The notes: generated by a model not told the origin, from the letters alone. A stretch of 15,849 bases of DNA from Desulfocapsa sp. (GCA_030638765.1 DAOWDZ010000149.1:1-15849); one strand, 5' to 3'. Numbered from the stretch's first letter, positions 8,504-14,704 are shown. Translations and numbers: made by a program.

Positions 8504-9137
8504 CATTAAGGAAACGGAGGGTTTGTCAGTTTCCAATCTCTCATTTCTTGGAAATGGACCATATAGTCTGAACGTGGGTCCCGGTGAATGTCTTGGGCTT
8601 ACCGGTCAGTCAGGAATTGGGAAAACGCAACTTTTGCGTGCCATTGCTGATGTGATTGCTCATGATGGAGAGTGTTCACTTGAAGGAGCTTTGTGCTCGT
8701 CTATCTCTCCTCCTGAATGGAGAAAAATGGTGGCTCTGCTTCCTGCCGAATCGTTCTGGTGGCACGATTTTGTAGGTGAGCATTTTGGAGATTTAAAAGA
8801 AGATTCCTGGCTTAAGGAAATTTTTTCAAGATTAGGATTTTCAAAAGATGTTCTTGAGTGGCAGGTAAGTCGACTTTCCACAGGAGAACGGCAGAGGCTT
8901 TCACTCGTACGTACTTTGGCCAACAATCCACGGGTGCTGTTGCTTGATGAGCCGACATCTGCATTGGACAAGCAGATGGTTCAGGTGGTGGAGGATATTC
9001 TCGAAGAGCTATGCGTTCGGCAGCAGATGATCTGCCTATGGGTCAGTCATGATCTGGAACAACTTTCCCGGGTTGCCGGAAACGTCATTAAAGTTGAGAT
9101 TTCAGGTTTTGTAGCGGAGGGCACTGAATGCATGTGA
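8469..9137 (+). CDS. fetA: ABC transporter ATP-binding protein, FetA/YbbL-like
   Basis: Cytoplasmic ATPase (222 residues) of a two-gene exporter of the FetAB type; E. coli FetAB (YbbL-YbbM) is linked to iron export and peroxide resistance. Motifs: Walker A GQSGIGKT (46-53), signature LSTGERQR (136-143), Walker B VLLLDEP (156-162, catalytic E161), D-loop SALD, and H-loop WVSHDLEQL (H194). The Q-loop position reads ALLPAESFWW (89-98): the usual glutamine is missing. I recall PAES-WW in other proteobacterial members, so this may be a clade trait. The ATG at 8469 overlaps the kinase gene by 35 bases, with AAGGA a few bases upstream. A TTG at 8523 is an alternative that would remove 18 poorly conserved residues, but its GGAGG is only two bases away. 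The permease follows with a 10-base overlap. The symbol is by family; the metal is inferred. Confidence 0.85.
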   Translation: MKEVLSALSYPDIKETEGLSVSNLSFLGNGPYSLNVGPGECLGLTGQSGIGKTQLLRAIADVIAHDGECSLEGALCSSISPPEWRKMVALLPAESFWWHDFVGEHFGDLKEDSWLKEIFSRLGFSKDVLEWQVSRLSTGERQRLSLVRTLANNPRVLLLDEPTSALDKQMVQVVEDILEELCVRQQMICLWVSHDLEQLSRVAGNVIKVEISGFVAEGTECM

Positions 9138-9928
9138 TTTCACTCACTGCTTTTGATTTGTCTCTTGCCGCTTTTTTGTTGTTGCTGCTTGCTGCAACAA
9201 GTTTGCGCATAGGGCTTGGCCTTGAAAAACGAATGGTGATTTCCGGGCTGCGGATGACCGTTCAACTGCTGCTTATCGGAATGGTTCTTAAGGTTCTCTT
9301 TGCAAATGCCAATTTTGCTCTGGTTGCTTTCATGTCATTTTGCATGCTGCTGATTGCAGGCTATGAAGTGCTGGCCAGGCAAAAGCGAAGATTACGTGGG
9401 AAAACAGGATACCTCATAAGCACCGGTTCCATGCTGGTTTCTTCCTTCACCGTGACATTTCTGGCACTCACTGTAATGGTTGATGTTGATCCCTGGTACA
9501 CACCTCAATATGCTATCCCACTTCTTGGAATGCTTCTCGGTAATACTATGAATGGTATTGCACTCTCTTCTGATCGCTTAACCACCGAAATGTATAATCA
9601 CAGAGGCATGGTGGAACAGCGCTTACTGTTGGGGCAAAGCTGGCAGGAGGCAAGCGGTGATATAAGGCGAGACTGCATGCGTACCGGTATGATTCCCATC
9701 ATAAATTCCATGGCTGCAGCAGGAGTTGTGAGTCTACCCGGAATGATGACCGGACAAATTCTTGGCGGTTCTTCACCGTTTGATGCAGTGAAATATCAAA
9801 TTTTAATCATGTTTCTCATAGCGGCTGGAACGGGATTTGGAGTCTTAACTGCAATCTGGTTGATTAGTCGCCGCCTTTTTGATGATCGCCAACGTCTGGT
9901 ACTTGAGCATTTGACAAAGCTAAAGTAG
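9128..9928 (+). CDS. fetB: ABC transporter permease, FetB/YbbM-like (UPF0014)
   Basis: Polytopic inner-membrane permease of 266 residues, with about seven hydrophobic segments, the first near residues 10-28. The family-defining stretches are both present: PQYAIPLLGMLLGNTMNGIA in the middle, and RTGMIPIINSMAAAGVVSLP running into GMMTGQILGG, which identify the UPF0014/FetB family. In E. coli, FetB pairs with FetA to export iron; the same pairing is present here, with the ATG overlapping the fetA stop by 10 bases and a GGAGG placed 7 bases upstream inside fetA. Length matches the family. It is the last gene of the run that starts at the radical SAM gene. Substrate assignment (iron or another transition metal) comes from the family, not from visible metal ligands. 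Confidence 0.9.
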   Translation: MHVISLTAFDLSLAAFLLLLLAATSLRIGLGLEKRMVISGLRMTVQLLLIGMVLKVLFANANFALVAFMSFCMLLIAGYEVLARQKRRLRGKTGYLISTGSMLVSSFTVTFLALTVMVDVDPWYTPQYAIPLLGMLLGNTMNGIALSSDRLTTEMYNHRGMVEQRLLLGQSWQEASGDIRRDCMRTGMIPIINSMAAAGVVSLPGMMTGQILGGSSPFDAVKYQILIMFLIAAGTGFGVLTAIWLISRRLFDDRQRLVLEHLTKLK

Positions 9929-9947
9929 CTTCAGTTCATTCTTTTCT

Positions 9948-9970
9948 CCTTGTAATTTTAGCGGTTTTAT
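9948..9970 (+). repeat. Near-repeat element, left copy (flanks reductase gene)
   Basis: CCTTGTAATTTT, then AGCGG, then TTTTAT. It lies 20 bases after the fetB stop and is almost the same as 11779-11800, which lies 11 bases after the next gene's stop. The 12-base left block and 6-base right block are identical; the 4-5 bases between differ. Its nature is unknown. The rest of the 115-base gap before 10044 is AT-rich, with no convincing promoter. Confidence 0.45.
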
Positions 9971-10043
9971 TGTTCAAATGTCTATATCACTTTTGTGTTA
10001 AATACATTTTTTTACATAAATTTTTATTCGGAGGTTTTGGGCA

Positions 10044-11768
10044 ATGGGAACAAAAATTGTAATTGTTGGTGGTGTTGCCGCAGGTCCTAAGGCAGCGTGT
10101 CGCGTAAAGCGACTGATGCAGGATGCTGAAGTTACCATCATTGATCAGGATACTCTGTTTTCCTACGGAGGTTGTGGCATTCCTTACTATGTTTCCGGAG
10201 ATGTTTCTGATGAAGCTGAGTTGCGCTCCACAAGTTTTCATATGGTCCGTAATGAAGACTTTTTTAAGGATGCTAAGGGAGTTATCGTTAAAAGTGGTAC
10301 CAGAGCTCTATCTATTAATCGTCAGGATAAAACGGTTACGGTACAAAATGTTGCAAGTGGTGAGAAGGAGGATATTCCCTATGACACCCTGATGCTCGCC
10401 ACTGGTTCACGCCCCTTTGTATTGCCTATCCCGGGTGCTGATCTTGATGGTGTGTTTACAATATCAGATTTACATAAGGCTATCGAAATAAAAGACCGCA
10501 TCGCCAAAGGGAAAGTTGGTACAGCTGTGGTTATTGGTGGTGGAGCCATTGGTCTTGAGATGGCCGAGGCTTTTAAAGATCTCTGGGGTGTGAAGACTTC
10601 AGTTGTCGAGTTTATGCCCCAGGTATTGCCGCGCATTGTTGATAGGCCAATGGCTTCAATGATCACAAAACATATGCGTGATAATGAAATAGATATCTTT
10701 TTAGGAGAAGGTGCCACAGAGATTCTTGGAGAGGATGGTAAAGTTACCGGTTTGCGTACTGCGAATCGAACACTTGAAGCTGACATTGTAATCATGGCCG
10801 CAGGTGTCCGACCCCGTTCAGAGATAGCTGTTGAAGCTGGACTGCAAACGTCTCCCATGGGTGCCATTGTTGTTAATGAACGTATGCAGACTTCCGATCC
10901 GTCAATCTACGCAGCGGGTGACTGTATCGAAGTGATGCACCTCGTATCTGGCAAGAAATTCTATGCTCCGCTTGGTTCACTTGCCAACAAAGAAGGACGT
11001 GTGGTTGGTGATAATATGGCCGGAATCCCATCCACATTTAAAGGTGCAGTCGGTAGTTTTATTATGAAGGCTTTTGATACCTGTATCGGTGCCACGGGGC
11101 TCAGTCTTGAAGTTGCCTTAGCCGAAGGGTTTGATGCTGATGTTGCATTGACTGCACCGTCTGATCGTGCTCATTTCTTTCCAACTGAATCCATAGTCTG
11201 TTTCCAGATGGTTTTTGATCGTCGAACCAGAAAGGTTCTGGGGCTTCAGGGATTTGGCCCCATGGGTGATGGAATTTCGGCGAGAATTGATGCAGCTGCT
11301 GCTTATATTTCCATGGGAGCGTCCATCGATGACTTTGGAACACTTGAAATGGCCTATGCGCCTCCATTTTCAGCTGCAATTGATTCGATTAATGCGATTG
11401 CATATGTTGCAGATAATCTCTGTGACGGACGTTTACATAAAACCAGCCTTGAATCTTTTCTTTCCTGGATGGAAGATTTCTCAACAGAACCTGACTGGGT
11501 TGCCCTTGATATTAGACATCCAATAGAAGCAGGGCCATTTGTTGAAAAATTTGGAACTGATGTCTGGTGCGCTATTCCATATAATGAAATACGCGCCCGT
11601 TATAAAGAGCTTCCGCAGGATAAAACACTTATAATTCTTTGCGATGCGGGAACACGGTCATTTGAGATGCAAAGCTTTTTGAAGAGTGCAGGTATTGAAA
11701 ATACTCTTGTATTGAGTGGTGGGTTTAATATGCTTCGTCGTATGGGGATTGATTGGTATGTTAAGTAA
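10044..11768 (+). CDS. CoA-disulfide reductase / NAD(P)H polysulfide (persulfide) reductase with C-terminal rhodanese domain
   Basis: A 574-residue flavoprotein of the pyridine nucleotide-disulfide oxidoreductase family, in the CoA-disulfide reductase subgroup. Order: FAD-binding VGGVAAG (8-14); the single redox-active cysteine C44 in SYGGCGIPYY; NAD(P)-binding VVIGGGAIGLEMAE (162-175); second FAD motif YAAGD (289-293); a dimerisation domain ending in YAPPFS (438-443); and a rhodanese domain (about 470-574) with DIRHPIE and the active loop CDAGTRS (C533). The fusion matches the CoA-dependent NADH polysulfide/persulfide reductases, such as Npsr of Shewanella loihica (about 560-570 residues), which reduce persulfide or polysulfide bound via CoA; NADH oxidase is the common older annotation. 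A GGAGG lies about 9 bases before the ATG. The gene stands alone, ended by the terminator at 11801. Reduction of sulfane sulfur is the likely role; the exact substrate is inferred. Confidence 0.88.
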   Translation: MGTKIVIVGGVAAGPKAACRVKRLMQDAEVTIIDQDTLFSYGGCGIPYYVSGDVSDEAELRSTSFHMVRNEDFFKDAKGVIVKSGTRALSINRQDKTVTVQNVASGEKEDIPYDTLMLATGSRPFVLPIPGADLDGVFTISDLHKAIEIKDRIAKGKVGTAVVIGGGAIGLEMAEAFKDLWGVKTSVVEFMPQVLPRIVDRPMASMITKHMRDNEIDIFLGEGATEILGEDGKVTGLRTANRTLEADIVIMAAGVRPRSEIAVEAGLQTSPMGAIVVNERMQTSDPSIYAAGDCIEVMHLVSGKKFYAPLGSLANKEGRVVGDNMAGIPSTFKGAVGSFIMKAFDTCIGATGLSLEVALAEGFDADVALTAPSDRAHFFPTESIVCFQMVFDRRTRKVLGLQGFGPMGDGISARIDAAAAYISMGASIDDFGTLEMAYAPPFSAAIDSINAIAYVADNLCDGRLHKTSLESFLSWMEDFSTEPDWVALDIRHPIEAGPFVEKFGTDVWCAIPYNEIRARYKELPQDKTLIILCDAGTRSFEMQSFLKSAGIENTLVLSGGFNMLRRMGIDWYVK

Positions 11769-11778
11769 AGTATAGGCC

Positions 11779-11800
11779 CCTTGTAATTTTGACGTTTTAT
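11779..11800 (+). repeat. Near-repeat element, right copy (flanks reductase gene)
   Basis: CCTTGTAATTTT, then GACG, then TTTTAT, directly abutting the terminator stem at 11801. It is the partner of 9948-9970; the two copies are about 1.83 kb apart in the same orientation and enclose the whole reductase gene. Confidence 0.45.
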
Positions 11801-11837
11801 GCAGGAGAAGGATCCTCCCTCTCCTGCAAATTTTTTT
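11801..11837 (+). terminator. Rho-independent terminator after the reductase gene
   Basis: Perfect 8-base stem GCAGGAGA (11801-11808) with TCTCCTGC (11820-11827). The 11-base loop can pair further (GG with CC). AAA and a run of seven T (11831-11837) follow. It is located 32 bases after the stop at 11768. The minus-strand side lacks a T-run, so it acts mainly on the + strand. Confidence 0.85.
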
Positions 11838-11881
11838 ATTCTGCTTTTTTTCGTTTTACTATCAATTCTTTGAGAAGCTTA

Positions 11882-11911
11882 TAGACATCGTTCTCAAGTT
11901 TGTGCTATTGT
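11882..11911 (+). promoter_or_regulatory. Putative sigma70 promoter for the HEAT-receiver gene
   Basis: A -35 TAGACA (11882-11887, 5 of 6), an 18-base spacer, and an extended -10 of TGC plus TATTGT (11903-11911, 4 of 6). The start of transcription would fall near 11918, giving a leader of about 80 bases. A perfect 8-base palindrome, TTGTACAA (11908-11915), overlaps the -10 and could be an operator half or coincidence. The upstream terminator at 11801-11837 makes a promoter in this gap necessary. Confidence 0.5.
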
Positions 11912-11940
11912 ACAAGCTACAAAGGATCTTCGTTTATATA

Positions 11941-11983
11941 CGATATGTGATTTCTGTTTATCGCATGTCGATTTATTTTTTTA
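11941..11983 (+). promoter_or_regulatory. Leader hairpin followed by T-tract (possible attenuator) before the HEAT-receiver gene
   Basis: CGATATGTGA (11941-11950) can pair over all ten positions with TCGCATGTCG (11961-11970), eight Watson-Crick and two G-U pairs, around a 10-base loop. ATTTATTTTTTTA (11971-11983) follows immediately. The shape is that of an intrinsic terminator, but it lies downstream of the likely promoter and only a few bases before the GAGG ribosome site (11986-11989). The stem has only four G-C pairs, so termination would be weak. An alternative reading is a DNA-binding dyad. Confidence 0.45.
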
Positions 11984-11996
11984 TAGAGGTTATTTC

Positions 11997-13613
11997 ATGG
12001 CAGAATTGAATTCTCAGGACATGATTAAAGAGGTTCAAGATAATATCAAGACTGGTGATATTTTAAAAACAAAACTTGTCCTGTCCCATTTAGATGATGT
12101 GGACATGAAAACTCAGAATAGATTGATTTATGAGTTGTCTCGTGGTGATGTTAGATTCACAGTTCCCATTCTTCTTTATTTGATGACAGAAAAAGTAAGT
12201 ATAGTTGATGAGTTACCCATTGTTCAGGAGACCCTGCTTTCAAACCTTCTTGCCTATCCGGAGCTTCTTATTGAGTTTTTGTCAGACCCATCAATAAAAG
12301 ATAAAACCCATTTGATTAACGTGGCTGGTGAACTTCGATTTGATGAAGCTGTTCCTGCACTACTGTATCTGGTCGCAAATTCTCAGGATGAAGCTGAAAT
12401 CAAGCTGATTATTGAAACACTTGGGATGATAGGTGATCCGCAGGCAATCAATACGCTTACGGATTATCTGTATGCTGCAAACAGAGACCTGATTGTCACT
12501 GCAATTCAGGCGCTTGGCCAGGTCGGTACTCAGTCAGCCATGCACAGACTTGCTGAACGGATGGGAACCGATAATGAGATGGATTACATGATTCTATCCA
12601 TCTTCGCAGATGTGCAGGATCCTGTCTCGCTTGAAAAACTTAATGATACGCTTGCGTCTCATTATGCTCACATGCGTATCTATGCCAAGCAGGAACTTGT
12701 TCGGATTGGCACAAAAGCAGTTCCTGCACTCATTGATAATCTCCTTCAGGATGATCATGATTTCATTATCCATACTCTGAATGTACTTGGCGATATAGGT
12801 GATGACTCAGCGATTATGCCAATTCGGAAACTTCTTGGGAAAGAACCCAAGGATGCCAATGTTCGTTTTGCAGCATACGAAGCACTTGCCCTTCTTCCTC
12901 TGCGTAAAGGTGCCTATACATTAACCGCTGGACTGACCGACCCTGAAGATCATGTTTGCGTGGCAGCAGCAAGAGCAATCGATCAAAATTATTCCGAGAT
13001 CCTAACAGCAGGAATAAAGAATCTCCTTCGTAGTAAGGGAGATGAAGCAAAACATATTACTAAGATTATTGTGAATGCTCAGGTTGACAAGGTGTTCATA
13101 AGTCTGATTTCGGAAGAGTTTTTTCAGGAATTATCCCTTGTCTATCTTCCGCATGCCCATAAAGATACAAAAGAACATTATATTAGACTGCTTGTGAAAC
13201 ATGGATTTGACAGCTTTGCCAATAAGATTAAAGGTGGTGAAGATGCACAAAATCTTGCGAAAATAGTTGCTGTTGATGATTCACGTATGATACTTAATAT
13301 TTACAAGGCAACACTTCATGAGTTGGGTTTTGAACCTGTACTTTTTGAATTTCCTGCAACGGCGATTGAGTGGTTACAGAATGAAAAACCTGCAATGGTT
13401 CTCACTGACTTGAATATGCCTGAAATCACCGGTGTGATGATGTCAGCGGAAATTAGAAAGAAATATTCTCCAGGAGAGCTGCCTATTATTATGGTAACAA
13501 CTCAAAATGAAGCTAACGATAATGACGCTGCCTATGCAGCGGGCGTTAATAAAGTTATACAAAAACCCTTTAATGCTAAATCGTTAAAAGCGGCCATGGA
13601 CGAGTTTCTCTAA
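11997..13613 (+). CDS. HEAT-repeat protein with C-terminal CheY-like receiver domain
   Basis: 538 residues, no signal peptide and no membrane segment, so probably cytoplasmic. Residues of about 20-400 are a helical solenoid; about eight HEAT/PBS-lyase-like repeats are clear between 105 and 345 (for instance AVPALLYLVANS, LIIETLGMIGDPQAINTLTD, AIQALGQVGT, AVPALIDNLLQDD, LNVLGDIGDDSAI). Residues 422-538 are a receiver domain with a full set of key residues: acidic pair D427/D428, phospho-acceptor D471 in LTDLNMP, T501 in IMVTT and K523 in IQKPF. There is no DNA-binding or enzymatic output domain; the solenoid may be the output, by protein contact. ATG 11997 has GAGG 7 bases upstream. No kinase is adjacent; the nearest is at 7031. 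A convergent gene ends 22 bases downstream. Domain calls are firm; the role is unknown. Confidence 0.85.
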   Translation: MAELNSQDMIKEVQDNIKTGDILKTKLVLSHLDDVDMKTQNRLIYELSRGDVRFTVPILLYLMTEKVSIVDELPIVQETLLSNLLAYPELLIEFLSDPSIKDKTHLINVAGELRFDEAVPALLYLVANSQDEAEIKLIIETLGMIGDPQAINTLTDYLYAANRDLIVTAIQALGQVGTQSAMHRLAERMGTDNEMDYMILSIFADVQDPVSLEKLNDTLASHYAHMRIYAKQELVRIGTKAVPALIDNLLQDDHDFIIHTLNVLGDIGDDSAIMPIRKLLGKEPKDANVRFAAYEALALLPLRKGAYTLTAGLTDPEDHVCVAAARAIDQNYSEILTAGIKNLLRSKGDEAKHITKIIVNAQVDKVFISLISEEFFQELSLVYLPHAHKDTKEHYIRLLVKHGFDSFANKIKGGEDAQNLAKIVAVDDSRMILNIYKATLHELGFEPVLFEFPATAIEWLQNEKPAMVLTDLNMPEITGVMMSAEIRKKYSPGELPIIMVTTQNEANDNDAAYAAGVNKVIQKPFNAKSLKAAMDEFL

Positions 13614-13635
13614 AAAAGAGATTTAAGGAGAGGGG

Positions 13636-14439
13636 TTAAACGTTTTTAATATAATCCATTAAAGATCCAAAACCCCTTCCCACATCTTCCGGTTTATGGG
13701 CATCAGATCCTGGCAGTAATGGGATTTTCAATTTCAGAGCTTCTTGTATAATAAAAGGAGCCGGGAAGGGAATTCCTCTGATGCTGAACCCGGAAGTATT
13801 TACTTCAAGTGCCATCCCTTTCCTTTTTACTATCTGCAGAAGTTTTCGTATCTGTTTTGTGTGATTGCTGTTTATTGTGATACCAGGCTGGAAACGAAGA
13901 GCAGCGTCAAGATGACAAAGGATTGTACCAGGGAGAAACTCAACAGCTTCAGTGAGAGTATTAAAGTAGTGAGTCAGGACATCTTCGCATCCCATTTCCT
14001 CAATGAGAAGGATGTTCTCTTTCTTTCTGCTTACAAGGTTGACGTGTTTATTCTGTCCGGGAACCGATAGGAAATGATAGGAGATCCCCACTCTGTCCCA
14101 GTTTCTTTTTGCCAATCGTTCCAGTAAATTATTTTTATGATCTGGGTTGTATCCAACTTCCACCCCAAGGGATACTCGAATGTCGGCTTTGAATTTTTTT
14201 TGAAGTCGTGCGCCTTCCGAAAAATAGATATCAAAATCATCCTCAGTAAGCCAGGTTTTCTCAAAATAGTGGATACCTGATTCCATGTGTTCAAGGAATA
14301 CAATTTCTTCTAAACCAGTTGCGATTCCGCGTAGGACATATTCTTCCATCGTACCTGTGGCATGATGGCAATATTTGGTATGGACGTGTCCGTCTGACTG
14401 TAACGGAAGTTTGAAAGAGGTCGGGAAAGGCCTAGGCAT
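13636..14439 (-). CDS. PHP-domain phosphatase, histidinol-phosphatase (HisJ/HisK)-like
   Basis: A 267-residue PHP-family metallophosphoesterase, the usual size of HisJ-type histidinol phosphatases, which remove phosphate from histidinol phosphate in histidine synthesis. Metal ligands appear in order: DGHVHTKYCHHATG (H18, H20, H25/H26), LEH (E50, H51), GVEVGY (E94), YHFLSVPG (H122), CHLDAA (H176), LEVNTSG (E212) and GSDAH (D246, H248). Start choice: the frame continues upstream to an ATG at 14517, but that adds 26 Ser/Thr-rich residues that are a shadow of the small gene upstream. The ATG at 14439 overlaps that gene's stop by 8 bases (ATGCCTAG), a typical coupling junction, with AAGGA just before it. 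No other his genes are near, so a different phosphoester substrate is possible. It converges with the HEAT-receiver gene. Confidence 0.85.
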   Translation of the reverse strand: MPRPFPTSFKLPLQSDGHVHTKYCHHATGTMEEYVLRGIATGLEEIVFLEHMESGIHYFEKTWLTEDDFDIYFSEGARLQKKFKADIRVSLGVEVGYNPDHKNNLLERLAKRNWDRVGISYHFLSVPGQNKHVNLVSRKKENILLIEEMGCEDVLTHYFNTLTEAVEFLPGTILCHLDAALRFQPGITINSNHTKQIRKLLQIVKRKGMALEVNTSGFSIRGIPFPAPFIIQEALKLKIPLLPGSDAHKPEDVGRGFGSLMDYIKNV

Positions 14440-14626
14440 TTCCTTTAGGGAATAGATGGATGACACCGTCGATTTCTGATGTGTCGCAGATGTGGCCGTT
14501 GTTGAGTTCCAATTCAAGGAATTCTTCTATTCCTTCCGGTGGCAGAGTCACAGTAGGGCCTTCTGGAAGGTGGTAAACAAGCGTGTGCACTTTTGAAAAA
14601 TCAACGGGGCGGGAAAAAAGTTTCAT
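14432..14626 (-). CDS. Small conserved-looking hypothetical protein (64 residues), coupled to the PHP gene
   Basis: I do not recognise this protein. From the ATG at 14626 it has 64 residues, begins MKLFSRPVDFSKVHTLVYHL, is acidic, has no membrane helix or signal peptide, a single Cys, and a Pro/Glu-rich middle (TLPPEGIEEFLELEL). Evidence that it is real: its stop overlaps the downstream ATG by 8 bases, its composition is protein-like whereas the competing frame over the same bases is Ser/Thr-rich, and a plausible minus-strand promoter ends about 43 bases before its ATG. The ribosome site is weak. The same frame is open up to an ATG at 14776 (114 residues); I prefer the shorter form because the added part is hydrophobic, would begin upstream of the promoter, and looks non-coding. 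The extension repeats VDFSK in frame 24 codons upstream. Confidence 0.55.
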   Translation of the reverse strand: MKLFSRPVDFSKVHTLVYHLPEGPTVTLPPEGIEEFLELELNNGHICDTSEIDGVIHLFPKGNA

Positions 14627-14674
14627 GCAATTATTATCCAGACAAAGAGATGTAAAAGTTAATTTTGAAAAATC
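14591..14674. repeat. Short direct repeat pair, 72 bases apart
   Basis: TTTTGAAAAATC occurs at 14591-14602 and again at 14663-14674 (12 of 12 identical). The 72-base spacing is exactly 24 codons, so on the minus strand both encode VDFSK in the small gene's frame. One copy is inside the small gene near its start, the other just downstream of the presumed -10. It may be a trace of a tandem duplication or chance in AT-rich DNA. Confidence 0.5.
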
Positions 14675-14675
14675 G

Positions 14676-14704
14676 ACTATACGTACATTTGCAATAAACA
14701 GCAA
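14676..14704 (-). promoter_or_regulatory. Putative promoter for the small gene and PHP gene
   Basis: Read on the minus strand: TTGCTG (complement of 14699-14704, 3 of 6 to the -35), a 17-base spacer, then TATAGT (complement of 14676-14681, 5 of 6 to the -10). Transcription would begin near 14669 and leave a leader of about 43 bases before the ATG at 14626. It supports the short start of the small gene. Motif evidence only. Confidence 0.4.

Noticed and set aside
9917..9931. Hairpin AAGCTA-AAG-TAGCTT at the fetB stop codon as a terminator
   Set aside because: Perfect but only 6 pairs, mostly A-T, and not followed by a T-run; too weak to call.
9994..10006. Imperfect palindrome TGTGTTAAATACA upstream of the reductase gene as a Rex- or FNR-like operator
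   Set aside because: Five of six pairs match, but it does not fit the Rex or FNR consensus half-sites, and the region is very AT-rich.
10379..10867. Minus-strand open frame of 162 codons inside the reductase gene
   Set aside because: Low-complexity shadow rich in Ser, Pro, Thr and Ile, with no recognisable motif, lying opposite a clear coding frame.
13607..13624. Hairpin TCTCT-AAAAA-AGAGA between the convergent genes as a terminator
   Set aside because: Five weak pairs and only three T after it; likely chance.
14440..14517. Upstream extension of the PHP gene to the ATG at 14517 (26 more residues)
   Set aside because: The extra residues are Ser/Thr-rich and non-conserved in look; they are read over the small gene in another frame. 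The ATG at 14439 with its 8-base overlap starts right at the conserved PHP domain.
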